From Laguncularia racemosa (taxonomy: Eukaryota > Streptophyta > Magnoliopsida > Myrtales > Combretaceae), in assembly GCA_037954665.1 (NCBI GenBank), contig JBBMOL010000118.1:620001-684000 (forward strand): a stretch of DNA of 64,000 bases. The letters are read 5' to 3'. Positions 1 to 13,229 of the stretch are shown here, one piece after another. A program made the translations under genes and the position numbers. A model generated the notes under the pieces. That model did no database searches and was not told the origin of the DNA. It saw only the letters and a program-made list of their open reading frames with translations. The stretch's first letter is position 1; every line of letters starts with the position of its first letter.

Positions 1-1982
1 TTCTCGACTTGAGTTAGGAATTTCGTTTATTTTGGAGTCGCCACCCAACTGTTGTTGGGAAAGATTGAATTAAGACTAATGGAGCGGATTAGTCTTAATT
101 TGGACCACTAGTCGTCGTGATTTCCTCTTCTCATTTTTGTGAAAAGAGGAAAACGGAAAACCAGAGTTTCTAAGTTCGGAGGCTAACCTATTAAAACCCT
201 AAGGTTACCACCTAATCTCCTAAAATTATCCCCATTTAGAATTGTCTTTTATTTTATTTTTGTTACCTTTTATTGTATTTTTGAATTTATTAAAAAGGAT
301 TTTTTATTCTTTTTAAGGTTACCCCAAATGGGTGCCTACGTACCTGCTATTCAGGATCAAACAAGCCGTAGTTCGCTTTTCCTGAAAAACTTTAAGTGTG
401 TTTATGAATTTTAATTGTGAAATCTCTTTTGATTTATGTTTTTACTATTTTTAGGATTTTTTCTAAAAAATCTAAGCCTAAGCTTTAATTTGATTTTTGA
501 AAATAATTTTAAGGGAAAACATCAATTTTGGATTTATTTGAGAAAATAATTTTTCTAAGTGATAAAACTCATTTTTCTACTATTTTTCTACTTATTTCTA
601 CTATTATAAATTTTATTATTTTTTTAATAATTTTTGTGATTTTTTATAATTTTTTATTAATTTTTAATTTTTCATAATTTTTTTATTTTTTTATTGAAAA
701 TTTTCTCCTAGATTTTTATCTATCCTATTTTAAAATCTAAATTATTATTTTTTTTCTAATATTTTTATAATTTTCTTTATAAATTTTCTACATTTTTATT
801 TTTTATCATTTTAATTATATTTTTATTTTTATATCATTAAATCCTAAAAAATCTAATTTCTAACATTTTTCTATTTATTGAAATATAAATAACACATAAG
901 TAAATAAATAACAAATAAGTAAGTAAATAACAAATAATTAATTCTAAATAAATAAACCAAATAAATAAATAAATTAAAGAAAATCGAAAAATCCGACTTA
1001 CCTGGATCCAGGTCGGTGTGCGGGTCGGGTCGGTTGGGTCGATTGGATGCGGCGGTGGGAATTGCTCGTTGACGGCGTTCCGGCGGCCTTCTTCAGCAGT
1101 TGAGGTGTCGAATCCTAGGTTCTTGGGGGTGAGGAATCCAACGGTGGCGGTGGTTTGCTTTAGAAACGCCTCTTGGTGGTGCCCAACTCTTGCTCGGCGG
1201 TCGCGGCTTCGAAAAACTCCGGCGGACTTCGATTCTCTCTTTTCTCTCACTTTTGATCTGTCATTTAGCTTCCTCCCTTCCCCCTCTATTTATAGCCGCT
1301 CACAAACTCCTCCGGATAAGCTCAAATTTGCCGATTTGGATAATCCCATTTTTTTTCCGTCTCGGATTCGGCCTTATCTCGGCGATTTGATGTTAATCCC
1401 TTGTTTTTCTGTGATTTATCTGATGGATTTGGCTTAAAATCGACAGTAATCCAAAAGATTTGAGGAAAAATGAACGATTCCGCCTTCGTCGGACCTGCTC
1501 CGACTTCCTCTCGCGTCTGTTCGGGCGAAGGAGACGATCATGCGCGAGACGCGTGACTTTCCCTGGCCAATCATACGTTGTCACGTGGCAGCTTGAGGCA
1601 AAAGCGAAAAGAAAATGCATAGAGTGCTCGCAGGAGGATTTGAACTCAGGACCTCAGACCTTCCGTGCGCATGCCTGACCGTGATTCAGACCAGTTGAGC
1701 TAGCCTATTTTCCCGGTTTTATTTATTTCGCAAATTGCATATATGCAATGCAATTTTTTTATTTTTTTGTATTTTTTTAAATTTCAAAAATTTGTAAAAA
1801 TTATTCATTCCTTATTATTACCATTTCTGAAATTAGTTTTCAAAATTGATGTGTTTTCCTTTTTCTTTTTTTTTTTGAATATTTTTACTATTTTTGCCAA
1901 ATTAGAGAAAAATTGGAAAAAATTGGGAAAAAAATGGAAATTAATCATTATTGATTCTTAGGGCAAAAATGGGGTGTTTACA
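1..1982 (-). mobile_element. 3' LTR (edge-truncated) of a gypsy-like element, minus strand
   Basis: Read on the minus strand this starts TGTAAACACCCC at 1982 and runs off the window edge about 75 bp before its expected end. It is an inverted, diverged copy of the complete solo LTR at 23055-25140. Shared landmarks in the same order are a tRNA-like block (1637-1702), a TATAAATAG box (about 1286-1294, minus), a GC-rich stretch and a consensus splice donor (about 998-1007, minus). The base just outside the LTR start is preceded (minus strand) by a polypurine tract, so this is the 3' LTR of an element whose body lies at higher coordinates, not a solo LTR. No matching 5' LTR in this orientation is seen in the window. 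Confidence 0.82.
1637..1702 (-). other. tRNA-like A/B-box block inside the LTR
   Basis: On the minus strand there is an A-box match TAGCTCAACTGG (1691-1702) and, 45 bp on, a B-box match GTTCAAATC (1637-1645). Both fit the RNA polymerase III internal promoter consensus. The region does not fold as an ordinary tRNA with CCA end and sits at the same place in the other LTR copy, so it is read as a SINE head or decayed tRNA captured by the LTR, not a tRNA gene. Confidence 0.6.
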
Positions 1983-1999
1983 GCTGCCCCAAGTCTTTT
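1983..1999 (-). other. Polypurine tract of the left LTR element
   Basis: On the minus strand, AAAAGACTTGGGGCAGC directly abuts the TG of the LTR. A purine-rich run ending at the LTR boundary is the expected plus-strand primer site of an LTR retrotransposon. Orientation agrees with the LTR call. Confidence 0.65.
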
Positions 2000-4900
2000 A
2001 GGGTATCTTTTAATTATTTAGGTTCTTAATAATTTAGGCTCAAGGCCTTAAGTCCAAGTTCAAGGTCCTTCATTTAGAAATCGGTCAGTTGTCAAGGTCC
2101 ATGCTTAGGCCCTTATCACGGTAAGTTCTATTCTCAAATGATGCCATGATAGGGCAAATATATGTCCAAGGTATGTGTCCATGAGTATGTTCATAAACAT
2201 GTCCAAGAATATGTCCATAAATGTCCAAGAATATGTCCATGAATATATGTCCATAATATATCCATGGATGTTTAATAGGTCAAAAATGATCATAAGTCTT
2301 CAAGATTCGAAATTAAGTCTTTAGCATCTTATCTTTGAGCTTTTGTATTAGGAGTTTGAAATATATCTAAACACTAAAAAATACTCTAAATAAAAGAGAA
2401 ATAGAGTAGTCTTACGAGGTAAGGTTTTCTTGAAGTGGAATTACAATTGGAACCTACAACTTCCATAACTAGGTGATATTAGTGTATGTAGATGAAGACT
2501 ATGCTATGAAAGCAACTTAGGTTAATTGAGGATTACCTTAATCTAATGAATAGCCCTTGAATACCTAAATTAAAGGTCCTATAATATAGAAAATAGGTAA
2601 GATTAGTAGCTTCCTTAAAAGAGTTAAAGATAACTCAATCTTCTTGGAAGTTCTTACCTAATGTATGGCGTTGGTGGTTCCAAAGCTCTTGTAGGTTTTA
2701 ATGATGTAAATGGAACTAATTATGGATGAAAATTTCTAAATTCTTAGAGGGATATTAGGTGTGTTTGGTGGAAAGTTAGATGAGGGAAAATCAGAGAATA
2801 GGGGGCTTAAAGTGGCATGAGAAATGGAGGGCTTTACTTAGGTAGGTTAGCCTCCATACATCTCCTTTTATAGTAGTTACGTTTGGTTGCTTTGTAATTA
2901 ATTTTTTGCACATATTAACCACGCCTAAGGGGACAAGATTGGGCAGCTTTTAGGGTCATAATTTTCCTAATAGCTTATAGGATAAGTTAGGTTATTAATG
3001 ATGTAGGATAAGATAAGGTAGATGATGTCATATAGATAAGATCATATGGTCAAAAGAGGAGGGCAGCCTTTGGTAGCTTCCAAGTAGTTTCTTAGGCTAA
3101 TTTTTTATTTATTTTTAGTTAACCTCCTTAGCTTAGTCATGAAAAATTTTGGGCTCATTTTGATTAGGTTAAGATTAGGTAAGATGGTTTCAAATATGGG
3201 GTGAAACTAGGTTAAGTAACAAGGTGATTTTAGAGATGAGATTTACATGTAATTTTCCTTTTGTTTATAAGACCCTAAAATTCTAATTTTTCCATGATAT
3301 TTCTAGGTCCTTAACCTAATTTAATGATGGTAATTTAGGTTATTTTAGATTAAATTAAATTAAGATAGGAATGAGTGAATTGCATGGTGACAAGTTAGAT
3401 GGATTTACATGGTGGTGTTTCACATGAAGAAGGGATTTCCAATACATTTTTGGGGGCTCATCTCTTCAAAAATTTCCATGATATTTTACTGAGTAATTAA
3501 GTTATATTTAAGGTACAATAGGGTAAAAATTGGATAAGATTTAATAATTATAGGATAAGATAGATTAAGATAAGTAAACCTTGACAAAAACTAGAAAAAT
3601 CACATGTTTAGTGCATTTAATTTAGATACGATTTTCATATGCATATTTTTAAATTATTTTATTTCTTTTTCTTAGGTTAGACAAGATAAGATAGGGTAAG
3701 ACTGAGATAAGATCAGGTATAATAAGTGGTGATCTTGATGAGATAAGATAAGATAAGGTAAGAGGAAAAGTTTGACTTCTCTTGGTGGCGTCTTGGAGAG
3801 GAGGTGTAGCTAGTGGAGTTTTGCCTAAATTTTCTCATATTTTGTGTTTTTTTTGGGTAATTAAAGGTTTAATCTTGAATTAGGAAAAATTTGGCTCAAA
3901 TAGATTAAGATTTGGGGGTGGTTTCAAGCTTAACCGCTTAAAAAGCTTTGAAACAAGGTTTAAGGTACTTCCAATTTCAATTTGGTTTTTCAATTGGGTT
4001 TGTTATTAATTTGGGTTTATTTTTGCTGATATATCTTTTAAGGTATTAATCCTCATGATTAGGATTAGATAGGATAGATTTGGGAAAATATTATACTCAA
4101 GTCAATGCAAGTCTTCATGAGTTGTCTAATTGTTTATCGAAGGTTGACTTAAGTCAAATGGGAATAGACTCTAGTCAATCGAGTTTAGGTTCTTAGATCT
4201 AATACTCAAGGAATGTTTAAGGCTAAGTACTGGTCCTACATATGAAATTTGAAAAAATTCGAGTTTAGTCTACTAAGTGAAATATCGAAAATAAGATTAA
4301 ACTCTCAAATAAGGAGTTTTGTGGAAATTAGTACAGTTGACAGTTTTCAATTGAACTTTTACTAAGCTAAACTCATTGATTCCATCAAAAAAGAGTATCA
4401 TATGAATCCTTGGTGTCTTGTTTACCAAGTCTTCCTTAAGTCAACCCGAGTCTTAGCTCTAACGTTTTAAGTCTACTCAAGTCTTTTTAGGGGCGTTAAA
4501 TGGAAGACTTAACTAAGTAAGTTGGATAGAGTAAGTCGAATTTTAATTTGACTAAGTTGACTTTAGTCAAATTTTAGAATATCAAGTCTCCTCTAGCTCC
4601 TAGACCTTACTCGAGTTCATTTGGATCTAAATTCCAAGTATAGTTACTTATCTAATAGGATTTCTAAACATGCTACCCACGAAAATCCTTAAAAATTATA
4701 GATGACATTTGGGCTAGAATATTTGATCATTGATTTTGATTTTTATGCCAAATCTATCGAGTATTCATACTTGTTTTTTTTTTTTTTTCCATAAGATATT
4801 CTAGTTCGGATAAGGATCTTGCTATCATCTAATAGCTCAGTTTAGGATTGAATGAAAGTGTAAGGGGTTAGTACTAATTAGTAGAAGTTTTGGTTTTCTT

Positions 4901-5350
4901 TGATGAACTTTGTCATCAAGTTTATCAAGATGACTTTCTTGAAAAGTTATACTTCTTTGCTAAGTTTCTTTTGATATCTTACTTGAGAAGTTAGTCAAGT
5001 AAGCTTCCTTAAGAAGTTAGTAAAATATCCTTCTTTAAGAAGTTAACTTTAAGGTGGCTTTCTTGGGAAGTTAGTTAGGAAAGTTCCTTAGAGAAGCTAA
5101 TTGTTTACATCTCTAAAAATAGAAAAATCGTATATAGATTTTTAAAGGAATCTTAAATTGACTAAAAGAAATTCTTGTTACATAAATTTTGAAGACTAAC
5201 TTTATGTAGCTATTAATGTTTGATGCCTAATTGTAAAGCATAGAAAGGAATCATAATTATTTTTTTAAAAAATTGGGGTACCATATTCTATTTTGTTGAG
5301 ATCTTAAACAACTATCCTGATTAATTTATCATTAAAAATGCCCTACTTTT
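2000..5350 (-). mobile_element. AT-rich non-coding body, probably the internal region of the left LTR element
   Basis: No coding region can be supported. The stretch adjoins the polypurine tract of the left LTR, so it is probably the internal part of a large non-autonomous (LARD-like) element or its decayed remains. It contains a short tandem repeat built on ATGTCCA (about 2160-2275), a cluster of about a dozen GATAAG words between 2960 and 3770, and irregular repeats of AAGTTAG/TTCCTT (about 4930-5100). The right boundary is not visible; 5350 is where a copia-like coding remnant begins. Confidence 0.4.
2160..2275. repeat. Short tandem repeat (ATGTCCA-based)
   Basis: About eight close copies of ATGTCCA followed by AGAAT, ATAA or similar spacers make an irregular 12-18 bp tandem repeat. 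No coding sense on either strand. Confidence 0.6.
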
Positions 5351-5363
5351 CTGGGGTTTCACA

Positions 5364-7190
5364 GAATCAAATACAACTAAAGAGGATGACAACAAACTTG
5401 CTCTAGTAACTAGCAAATTTCAAAAGTTCTACAAAAGAAATAGAAGTTGTAAAAGCACAAATGATGTGCCTAAATCCGCAAACCTAAATCTAAGCATAAT
5501 CAAATTGCACAACCACTTTAGACTCTCTAAAAAAAAGATAAACTTAAGACCAAACAATCGCTAAACAATATGAACCAAAGATCAGTAATATTAGATTTTA
5601 GGGGAGAATTTAGCCACTAGACCAATCAATCAAATGCATTTTATTTGGTTTATTTATAATATTTGAACTAACATCAAATAAATAAAGATATTAATGACTC
5701 ATCCAATGGAGATGATGCACTAAGGAAAAATCAAACTACATACAGATTACTTGATATGATGCAAAAGCAGGTTATATGGCTTGCTTGCCACAATCTGAGA
5801 AAACTAATAAGAATAAAAAAATATTGAAGGAGAAGAACTCACACTATATGATGAAAGGGATAATATCATTCAACCATCCCTCTCATAGGGTTGCATAAGA
5901 CTATTTATACAATAGTGGTTACAATTAAGGAAATAATTAACAAACAAAGTAAATATAATCTAAAACAAGAAATAAAATATCAATTATGTCCCCCAAAATT
6001 AATTCCTCCAAATTCTTCAGTGAAATAAAGAAAACTTCCATAACTATCCAAAGGATTATACCATATTCAAACTTGATCTCCGGTACCTTTAACAAACAGC
6101 AATCGTCAACCTTTGCAAATGTTCATCTTTGGATTAACTTCAAAAACAGGTTTAAAATCATAGATCCTTTCAAAAACTAGATTAGAATCACAAGCGTTCT
6201 TCTCTTTAAAACTAGTCTTTTTCTCTTCTTCTAACAATAACAAACTTCTTCCCAAAGTAATGCTATAGACTAAATATCCTTCAAAATAAGCTTGTTCATC
6301 AACTAGCATAATTCGTTGTAACACTTTGTCCACTAAATGATTCAAATCCCTTGTCTTAGCTTAGGTCATTGGTCCTACTTGTGTTGAAACTTGATTTGCA
6401 ACTTGATTCCCATCAACACGTCTAAAAAGGAGAAAAAATTTGACCTAAAGGTTCTAAGAAAAACAAAACTAAAAGATGATAAAAAGGACTTGTATGTCAT
6501 TAATGCAACAAACCTAAACATCACAAGTATGATTGTCCATGGTACAATAAGTCCCTCCAGTCAAAGAAGAAAAAGGTGATGATGGAAACATAGAGTGGCT
6601 TGGAAGAATCTAAATCAAATGCAAAATTAGAGAGACTACAAATGTTTCTCTTATGGCAAACATAAGGTATCTTCTAAAAATCCATTAATGAAATTCTTGA
6701 TAACTATAAAAAATTGCATGATTTAATATTAGAACATCAGAAAAAGGTAAGAGAATTAAAAGGTGAAAATAAAAATCTTAAAGAATAAATTCAATCTTTG
6801 AAAGAATAGGTAAATCAATTAAATAAAGAATTTGCTAAAATTGAGAATACAAAGGATAAATTGAAAGATAATTGCAAGTATAAGGGTCTAATAGAAGCAC
6901 TCAAACTTGCACTTGAAAAAATATATAAAGGAGAGTCTAGTAAAAGTACACAAACATAAGTATCTAAGAAAACTAATAATGTAGAATCTAGAAAAAGTTA
7001 GCAAAACCATAACTTAAGAAGAGCTTATAACTTTAATTATTTTATAAACAAAAGATGATATTGTTATGGTATATTTGGTCATACTACATCAATTTTTTGG
7101 TACATTGAAGAATTCAATTTTTATTCAAGAAGTTATAGATTTAAAATGAATTCTTTTTTAAATGAGCTCAAGTGGATCTGGATTCCTAAA
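5364..7190 (+). pseudogene. Degenerate Ty1/copia-like gag remnant
   Basis: Two stretches read like the Gag region of plant Ty1/copia elements. From 5364 the frame gives ESNTTKEDDNKLALVTSKF, followed by a basic segment, like the part of copia Gag just before the zinc knuckle. From 6714 to about 7188 one frame gives a Lys/Glu-rich coiled-coil segment (LKGENKNLKE and following), then a decayed zinc knuckle (CYGIFGHTTSIFW), then KWIWIPKTI, which resembles the W-(V/I)-P-K motif downstream of the knuckle in this family. At least five in-frame stops interrupt the second stretch, so it cannot be translated. About 900 bp between the stretches (including 5500-6400) show nothing recognisable. No protease, integrase or RT was found after it. 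Confidence 0.45.
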
Positions 7191-7249
7191 ACAATTAGCC
7201 CTTTACCCTAATGGGGATACCTTAAATACCCATGTATTAAGTAGTTGCA

Positions 7250-8480
7250 AGATCAGTTAATGAATGCATTGAACTTTAAACCTTAAATTGTGAGTTTTCT
7301 CTCAAATTTACTTACTCTTATCAACCCTTTAACAAGGTTGTGGTGAGTAAACCCTAATTCTTTGTTATGTGCAGTATCAAAGGAGGGAATTAGGTGGTGC
7401 ATGTGTTTCTTAGTATGTAATATCCCCACGAACCATGTACATCTTAGCTAAATTCATTTACTCCATTGCTATTTTATTCCATACTTGGGAGGACCTACTC
7501 TATTGGTTTTGTGTCAAGATTAATGTCCTAGTAATCTTTCCTCCTAAGCATATCATTACTAGTTTAAGGGACTTTGATACTGTTTTCAATTTATTAGTTG
7601 CACCAGACTATGGTCTACTTAGATTTTAGTTATCTTTTCAGCTTTGATAGCCCCTAAATGTTTTGGAATGATGGCCAATATGGTATGTAGTACTTATGAA
7701 TCTTGATAATTTTGAATCATCATCACCTACCCACAACCTTGCAAGACAACCATCAACCATTTAGTTTTACAAAACCTAATTAGTGATTTTACAATATAAA
7801 ATTTGATTAGAAACCCACTAAATGTTTAGTAGGGCTTTTTACTTAAGTAAATTATGTGACGAACTGTAATAACTAATAAGGTTTAGGGGCATGACACCTA
7901 CATAGAGATTATATTTGAATTAAATGTTAATTAGATTAAGCAAACAATTTAAAAAGGATAGGTTAGGATTTAATAAGCTCTTTCAATGGTCTCCATCTTG
8001 GGCTTTAGCTTAAATTACTGTTGATCCAAAACAATAACTAGATTGGAATATGAACTCCGTAATTACATTGAGGTTTTAGAAGGTCAAACGACCATCTAGT
8101 CCTTGGTTTTCAAAAAACAAAGTCCCTCTTTAATGTTGCTTTTGGTTCGATCATTTAGATATTTGAGTGTAAAACTAGGGTTTATTAACATGACATTTAT
8201 TGTTGGTGTTTTATATGCCGTATCCATTATTAACATGTAAATTAATGGGGACTTGATGTTTATAGAATGGAGAATCAGGTGATGTGAATTGGAAGAAAAG
8301 AAAAATCCATTTATCAATAATTTTCGTAACATAAAGGTTATAAAGGCTTTCATAAAAAAAAATGCATTATATTGTATGATTTACTTGATTATATATTATT
8401 CCAATGAAATAGTTTTTGCCATCATCATTATTATTGGGTCTAATTAATGAATGCCTTAAAAACATGTTTGAAAATGAACT
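7250..8480. other. No recognisable feature
   Basis: AT-rich sequence without a supportable gene, RNA or clear repeat; the short open frames here have no family resemblance. Confidence 0.5.
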
Positions 8481-8550
8481 TTTCAAAGCTAAAAAAGTAT
8501 TTGTACTTTTAATTTTGCAAAAAAAAATAGCATCTAAACTTTAAAAAAAA

Positions 8551-8675
8551 TCAATTTAGTACTCAAAAGTTATAAAAATGTTCAATTTAGTGTCTCCATC
8601 CACTTTTTAAGTTGAATATATTTCAAAGTTTAGACACTAAATTGAACATATTTTAAAATTATGAGTATTAAATCG
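8551..8675. repeat. Foldback (inverted repeat), MITE-like
   Basis: Arms of about 45 bp at 8551-8595 and 8632-8675 are inverted copies of each other; both contain ATGTTCAATTTAGTGTCT or its close complement. The spacer is about 36 bp. Weaker inverted similarity extends outward to roughly 8490 and 8730. A related fragment lies near 38240-38320. No target duplication was recognised. Confidence 0.55.
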
Positions 8676-8739
8676 TAAATTTTAAAAGTTTAAACACTAA
8701 ACTTCTCCAACTAAAGAATTCAGGCACTTCCCTAACCTT

Positions 8740-9510
8740 TATACCAAACTTTTCTATTGCAAGATTGATTACATCCTTATGAAAAACTAATGGCTCATTT
8801 GGTTAGCGAAATAAACCTCAAGTGGAATCATGATTTTAGGTTCTACTTCCATTATTGCACCCAAATGTGATTTAAAAATATGGATTCATTAATTTTTGGA
8901 ATTGGCTATTCCATTTTTTAGTATGATTTTAATTTTTTTTAACTTGAAAGAGACTATTATATTTTATTTTGAATCTTTTATGTATACGAAAAGTCATATA
9001 AATGTAAAGAAATATATTAAAATTACCTTTTCTTCCGGTTACAAGTTCCCAAACATCTTGAACAATAAAATTTATATGTACCATAAAATGCTTGAAGCTA
9101 AATTTGCGTTTCTACGTTCTTCATGTTTGCCTCTAAATTGCATTCTCCTCGTGGTAATGGTAAAGTAACGTGGAAATTGGTTTTATAGGCCTAGCAATAC
9201 CGGTGGGTCGGCCCACATTGGCAATTAAAATATAAAACACCAAATCCTATTTTCCTGCTGCTGCTCGTTCCAATTATTCTGGTTCTTGGGCTGAATAATA
9301 AAATGAGTGGTCAGAGAAAAGCAGGACGAGTCCCATCCCAGCTCAAGAATGCCAAAATATAGGGCCTGTTGGAGGATATTTAGATATTCGGCCTTATATC
9401 TTATTTCATCAAAACAAAATAGAAATCAAACATGAACAGCATCTAGTAGAGGAAAACAATTTTAATTAAAGCATTCCCTTAAATTACTAAATTAAGTAAG
9501 CTTATTGTTA
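8740..9510. other. No recognisable feature
   Basis: AT-rich intergenic DNA; no gene, RNA or mobile element can be supported. Confidence 0.45.
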
Positions 9511-9513
9511 AAA

Positions 9514-9809
9514 TAGGGTAAATATCATATTTAGTATCTCAATTTTATCTATTTTTTAATTAATTACTTGGAGTTTTAAGTATCAAATTATTACCTAAAT
9601 TTTATCTATTTTTATAATTAAATACCTAAACTTTGATCCTTTTTTACAATCAACTATTTAACCTTTACTTATTTTTATAATTAATTACTCTATATAGGTA
9701 TTATAAATAACTTTAAAAAGTTTATAAATAATAAATTGATATTTTTAAACTTTAAATACTTAATTATAAAAATAAACAAATTTTAGATATTAAATATGAC
9801 ATTAACCTA
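9514..9809. mobile_element. MITE-like foldback element, about 296 bp
   Basis: The left end (9514-9568, TAGGGTAAATATCATATTTA) and the complement of the right end (9757-9809, TAGGTTAATGTCATATTTA) match over about 50 bp. The interior is AT-rich with no coding capacity. This is the size and structure of a miniature inverted-repeat element; the family is not identified and no clear target duplication is seen. Confidence 0.55.
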
Positions 9810-10443
9810 TTGAAATATTGTATCTCAATTGACAATGAATTAGTTTCAAATTCCTTTATCTATCACTTATGCAATATATAGTACGGTAGGAGGGAAAAAA
9901 AAAGCTTATCATTTACACGATTAAAATGAATATTAAACTCTGACATCTCTCACTATTTTATATCTCTTTATTCCTTGTAAAAGAAAATGACCAAATTATA
10001 GATCCATCCCGCTCGTTTTTCATAAATTGCAGACATACACTAATTAATTAATACCTAATAAAAGACATCGCTAAATTTGGGTTTTATGAATGAAAACATA
10101 TTTTATTTTGTTTGCATTTTGTTCTTTTGGGACAACCATAAGCGGAAATTTTCTTTTTATGATTTTTGCACTTATCCCAGCGTGGCAATAGGCATATACC
10201 ACAAAGTAACATTGGTTGTTGGTAGGTTGTATGTACATATAGAGTATATCGTTTTATTTATTAAAAAGGTATAGGTATTTAAATTTTTTAAATAAAACCT
10301 ACCTTATAGCATCTTATAATTATTTTGAAACTAGGGATAAAAAAAAAAATCGACCCAATTATAAATTAGCTTCGAACTATCTTTATAAGTTAAAAAAATT
10401 ATAAACTAAATCGAACCGAATCATGAAAAACAAAGAAAAAATT
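9810..10443. other. No recognisable feature
   Basis: AT-rich DNA between the MITE-like element and the old LTR. Nothing supportable on either strand. Confidence 0.45.
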
Positions 10444-12600
10444 TGTCACACTTTGAAAGGGGGCTTAGAAGCCTCTATTAAAATTATCATAGCACGTGTA
10501 CACCCGTTACATGATAATCGTCTTACGAGTCAAAAATCGTAAGACTCTACGTAAATAATTACATCTACAACAAGTTATAATACATATAATTAGATAATAA
10601 AATACAATTATGGATCCTGTACCCCACGGTCAACCATGATCGCAGAGAATCAGTATTTCCTACTAATCAGTAAAATAGGATAATCCCTAGGTTCTCAACT
10701 TCAAAATTTATTTACATGGGGATCTTAACATTTCATCTAAATAGTTTATCATCTATAACTCTTACGTTGTCGTTCCGGTCTTCTAGATTCTCTCGACATT
10801 TCACATCTTATCCCATCCTGAGCTTTCGCTATCTTCACCTGCAAAAAGTCCGTAAGGGGTGAGCACACTATAGCTCAGTGAATGTGATGGTTACACTTTC
10901 AATGCTACGTATACACACAAACAAATTTAAATCAAATATTAGACATATGTTATATACATACACAAGCAAATTCAAATAAAGATATTAAACATATGCTATG
11001 CATGAACAACCATATGAATGTAGCATCTCACGTGGTCCTCTGGTAACTAACGTGAAGTCTAGGGTTTACGCCCCCTTGACCTTCGGTTGGGAATTCCGAA
11101 GCCACCATCAATGCCCAAGTCATTACCCGGTTTATTTATCTTATCGCTTGTTAATTATGATATTTTATTAACTCAACAGTGAACACTCCCGTGCCTCTTT
11201 ACCCCATACGGAGCAAAACTGTCAAGGACAAGCCGGACTCGGAACCGTTAAGGCGCGGTAATCTCCTAATCACTTAGTTCGCACTTGGCAGAATAGCGAT
11301 CATCTTGATCACTTCCGACACATCCTGTGATAGTAATGGCATTCAATCTCATGCAATATTTCGTGGAAATGCATTCAGGTTTTTAATCAAGTCCACTTCC
11401 TTAATTAATTGATTTAGGGTAATCAAACCACATTTACAAACACAATCAATCATATCACAAAAACAAACATCAAACATTCCATTTCACTCATCATAAGTAA
11501 GGATTATGTATTTCTTGTTGCTTAACATCGACACTAAACCCAAACCCCATGGACATAGACCTATCCAATTTTATATTGAATTAAATTATCTCGGCACCTC
11601 TCTGTGCCATTTCTTTTAAATGTCAAATTGCTCGGGTTGACTTACGATCATCCGATCTAGCACCTTTATGCTCTTTCTCTCAAATGCCAAACCACTGGAG
11701 TTGGCTTACAATTATTTTTGACACCTCTATGTCATTTATCTCACATGTCAAACCAACCACTTGAGATTGACTTATATTAATCATCTTTGACACCTCTGTG
11801 CCATCACTCTTCTTAAGTGCTCTATCATTCTCACACTTTCGAGAGCCAGAAAGGTCATCTCGTTTTCTCTTTCAAGGTCCTCAAGACATTTGTATATAAT
11901 ATACATATATACATATCTATACATATATATGTTTATGACCTCTCTTTAATTAAGGACAATTTACTAGACACGTTCCTTACATACCTAAGAGGTAAGAAAA
12001 TATGGTCGTTGAGTTGTAAAAGCCAATGTTGCACTCATGATTGATATGATTAGGTTCATGAGTTTATTTTGTAAATATAATATGAAAATAAGTTTGGTTA
12101 AGTATATGTATACACATTCAGGAAACAACTCTGACATGCATACATGTTGATACCTATACACCCTATTCCAACTAAGCATACTTCCTCGGTAGCTATAGAA
12201 GGAAAAGCTAAGTTTCTATATTTTTGTTTGATTTGGAAGAAAACAATTTGTAAAACATGGGTTAGGTTTATAGTTATAGCACTAACGATATGGCGCTAGG
12301 TGCTATCATTAAGGTAATGACACCTATACCTTTAGACCACTCATTCATCTACACTGTTCACGACTTCTTTCCTAACTCATTAATTCCCACCACATAACTC
12401 AACAATAATCACATTAAATAACAAACACAACAAACAACAATTTCGCATGCATAGCATTCAACATACAACATAACATAGTAGCATCTCATTAAGTTTCCCA
12501 CTCACATGTTTAGGGTTATCGTAGCTCTAGTCGGCGTCGAGCGATTTTAGCGGGTAACTCCTTTGTGTTCCTCTTGAAGTCAGTATCCTTTTGCGATGCT
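10444..12600 (-). mobile_element. Probable old LTR (gypsy, Del/Tekay-like), minus strand
   Basis: Read on the minus strand the region ends AAGTGTGACA at 10444, the type of terminus seen on plant Del/Tekay gypsy LTRs, and it holds a less AT-rich non-coding stretch and internal tandem repeats (11593-11815). A second copy of its terminal 180-200 bp occurs at 63790-64000: both share TTATGGAT and CACGTGT blocks in the same order. The high-coordinate end is not defined; 12600 is a guess from base composition. No coding domains are attached. The family name is inference. Confidence 0.4.
11593..11815. repeat. Imperfect tandem repeat, 60-69 bp unit
   Basis: Units start at 11593, 11660, 11720 and 11789, each opening with GCACCTCT/GACACCTCT, then TGCCAT or TGTCAT and TGTCAAA, and ending GTTGACTTA or similar. 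Three full units and part of a fourth. Confidence 0.65.
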
Positions 12601-13195
12601 TCCTTAACCTAATCATAAAGCTGTATCTCCACCTGACTTTGGTAGTCTTCTAGCACTTGATATGTGTACTCTACTCATCTTGTGGTTAATGACAAGGCGA
12701 GAAGTTTCCTCCTTATGGAACTTTGGGCAAACAAGATTCAAATGTTAAACTTCCTTTGAATCTGTGCTTCCAACACCCCAAGTTGTTGTGATTAACTATC
12801 TGCTTTCCTTGTGTAAAAGTCAAGTAATGGAATGTCTTCGACTTGCCAAATTTGGAATTCCTTCTTCCACATGTGCAAGATATCCTTGGAAAGGACAACT
12901 AAAGATCTTGCATTAGGGTATTTGGCCAAGAATGATCTTCCTCAATATCCTTTGAACATTCCATTGTGAAATCCATTTCATTCCAAATATCTCCCAAGCC
13001 ATCATATTGGATATTGCTTGAATCATTCCCTTCACCATTTACACCATCATAGACGCTTCTCTCGTCCATGAAGCATCTTTGAACCTTTTATTTATCCAAT
13101 TGTCTCTAATATCTTCCAACGAACTACTTGTAGGATAACCCACAGAATTTAGCAGTCCTTAAAGGTTTGTATCATCTTCTTTCTTCTCTTCTTAG
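12601..13195. other. Gene-like but unidentified stretch
   Basis: Base composition is closer to coding DNA than its flanks. The minus strand gives short readable segments (for example YDGLGDIWNEMDFTMECS near 13000) broken by stops. No family is assigned with confidence. Confidence 0.2.
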
Positions 13196-13229
13196 TTGAT
13201 ATTTCCACCTATAAGTTCCTCATACTTTC

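Noticed and set aside
837..1437. Frames of 137-139 codons on both strands at 0.8-1.4 kb
   Set aside because: They fall in the GC-rich leader of the LTR and are not preserved in the second LTR copy at 23-24 kb.
12713..13060. Fragment of a CLASSY/DRD1-like SNF2 gene on the minus strand
   Set aside because: DIWNEMDF gave a faint resemblance, but no helicase motif or zinc-type C..C pattern followed; too weak to name.
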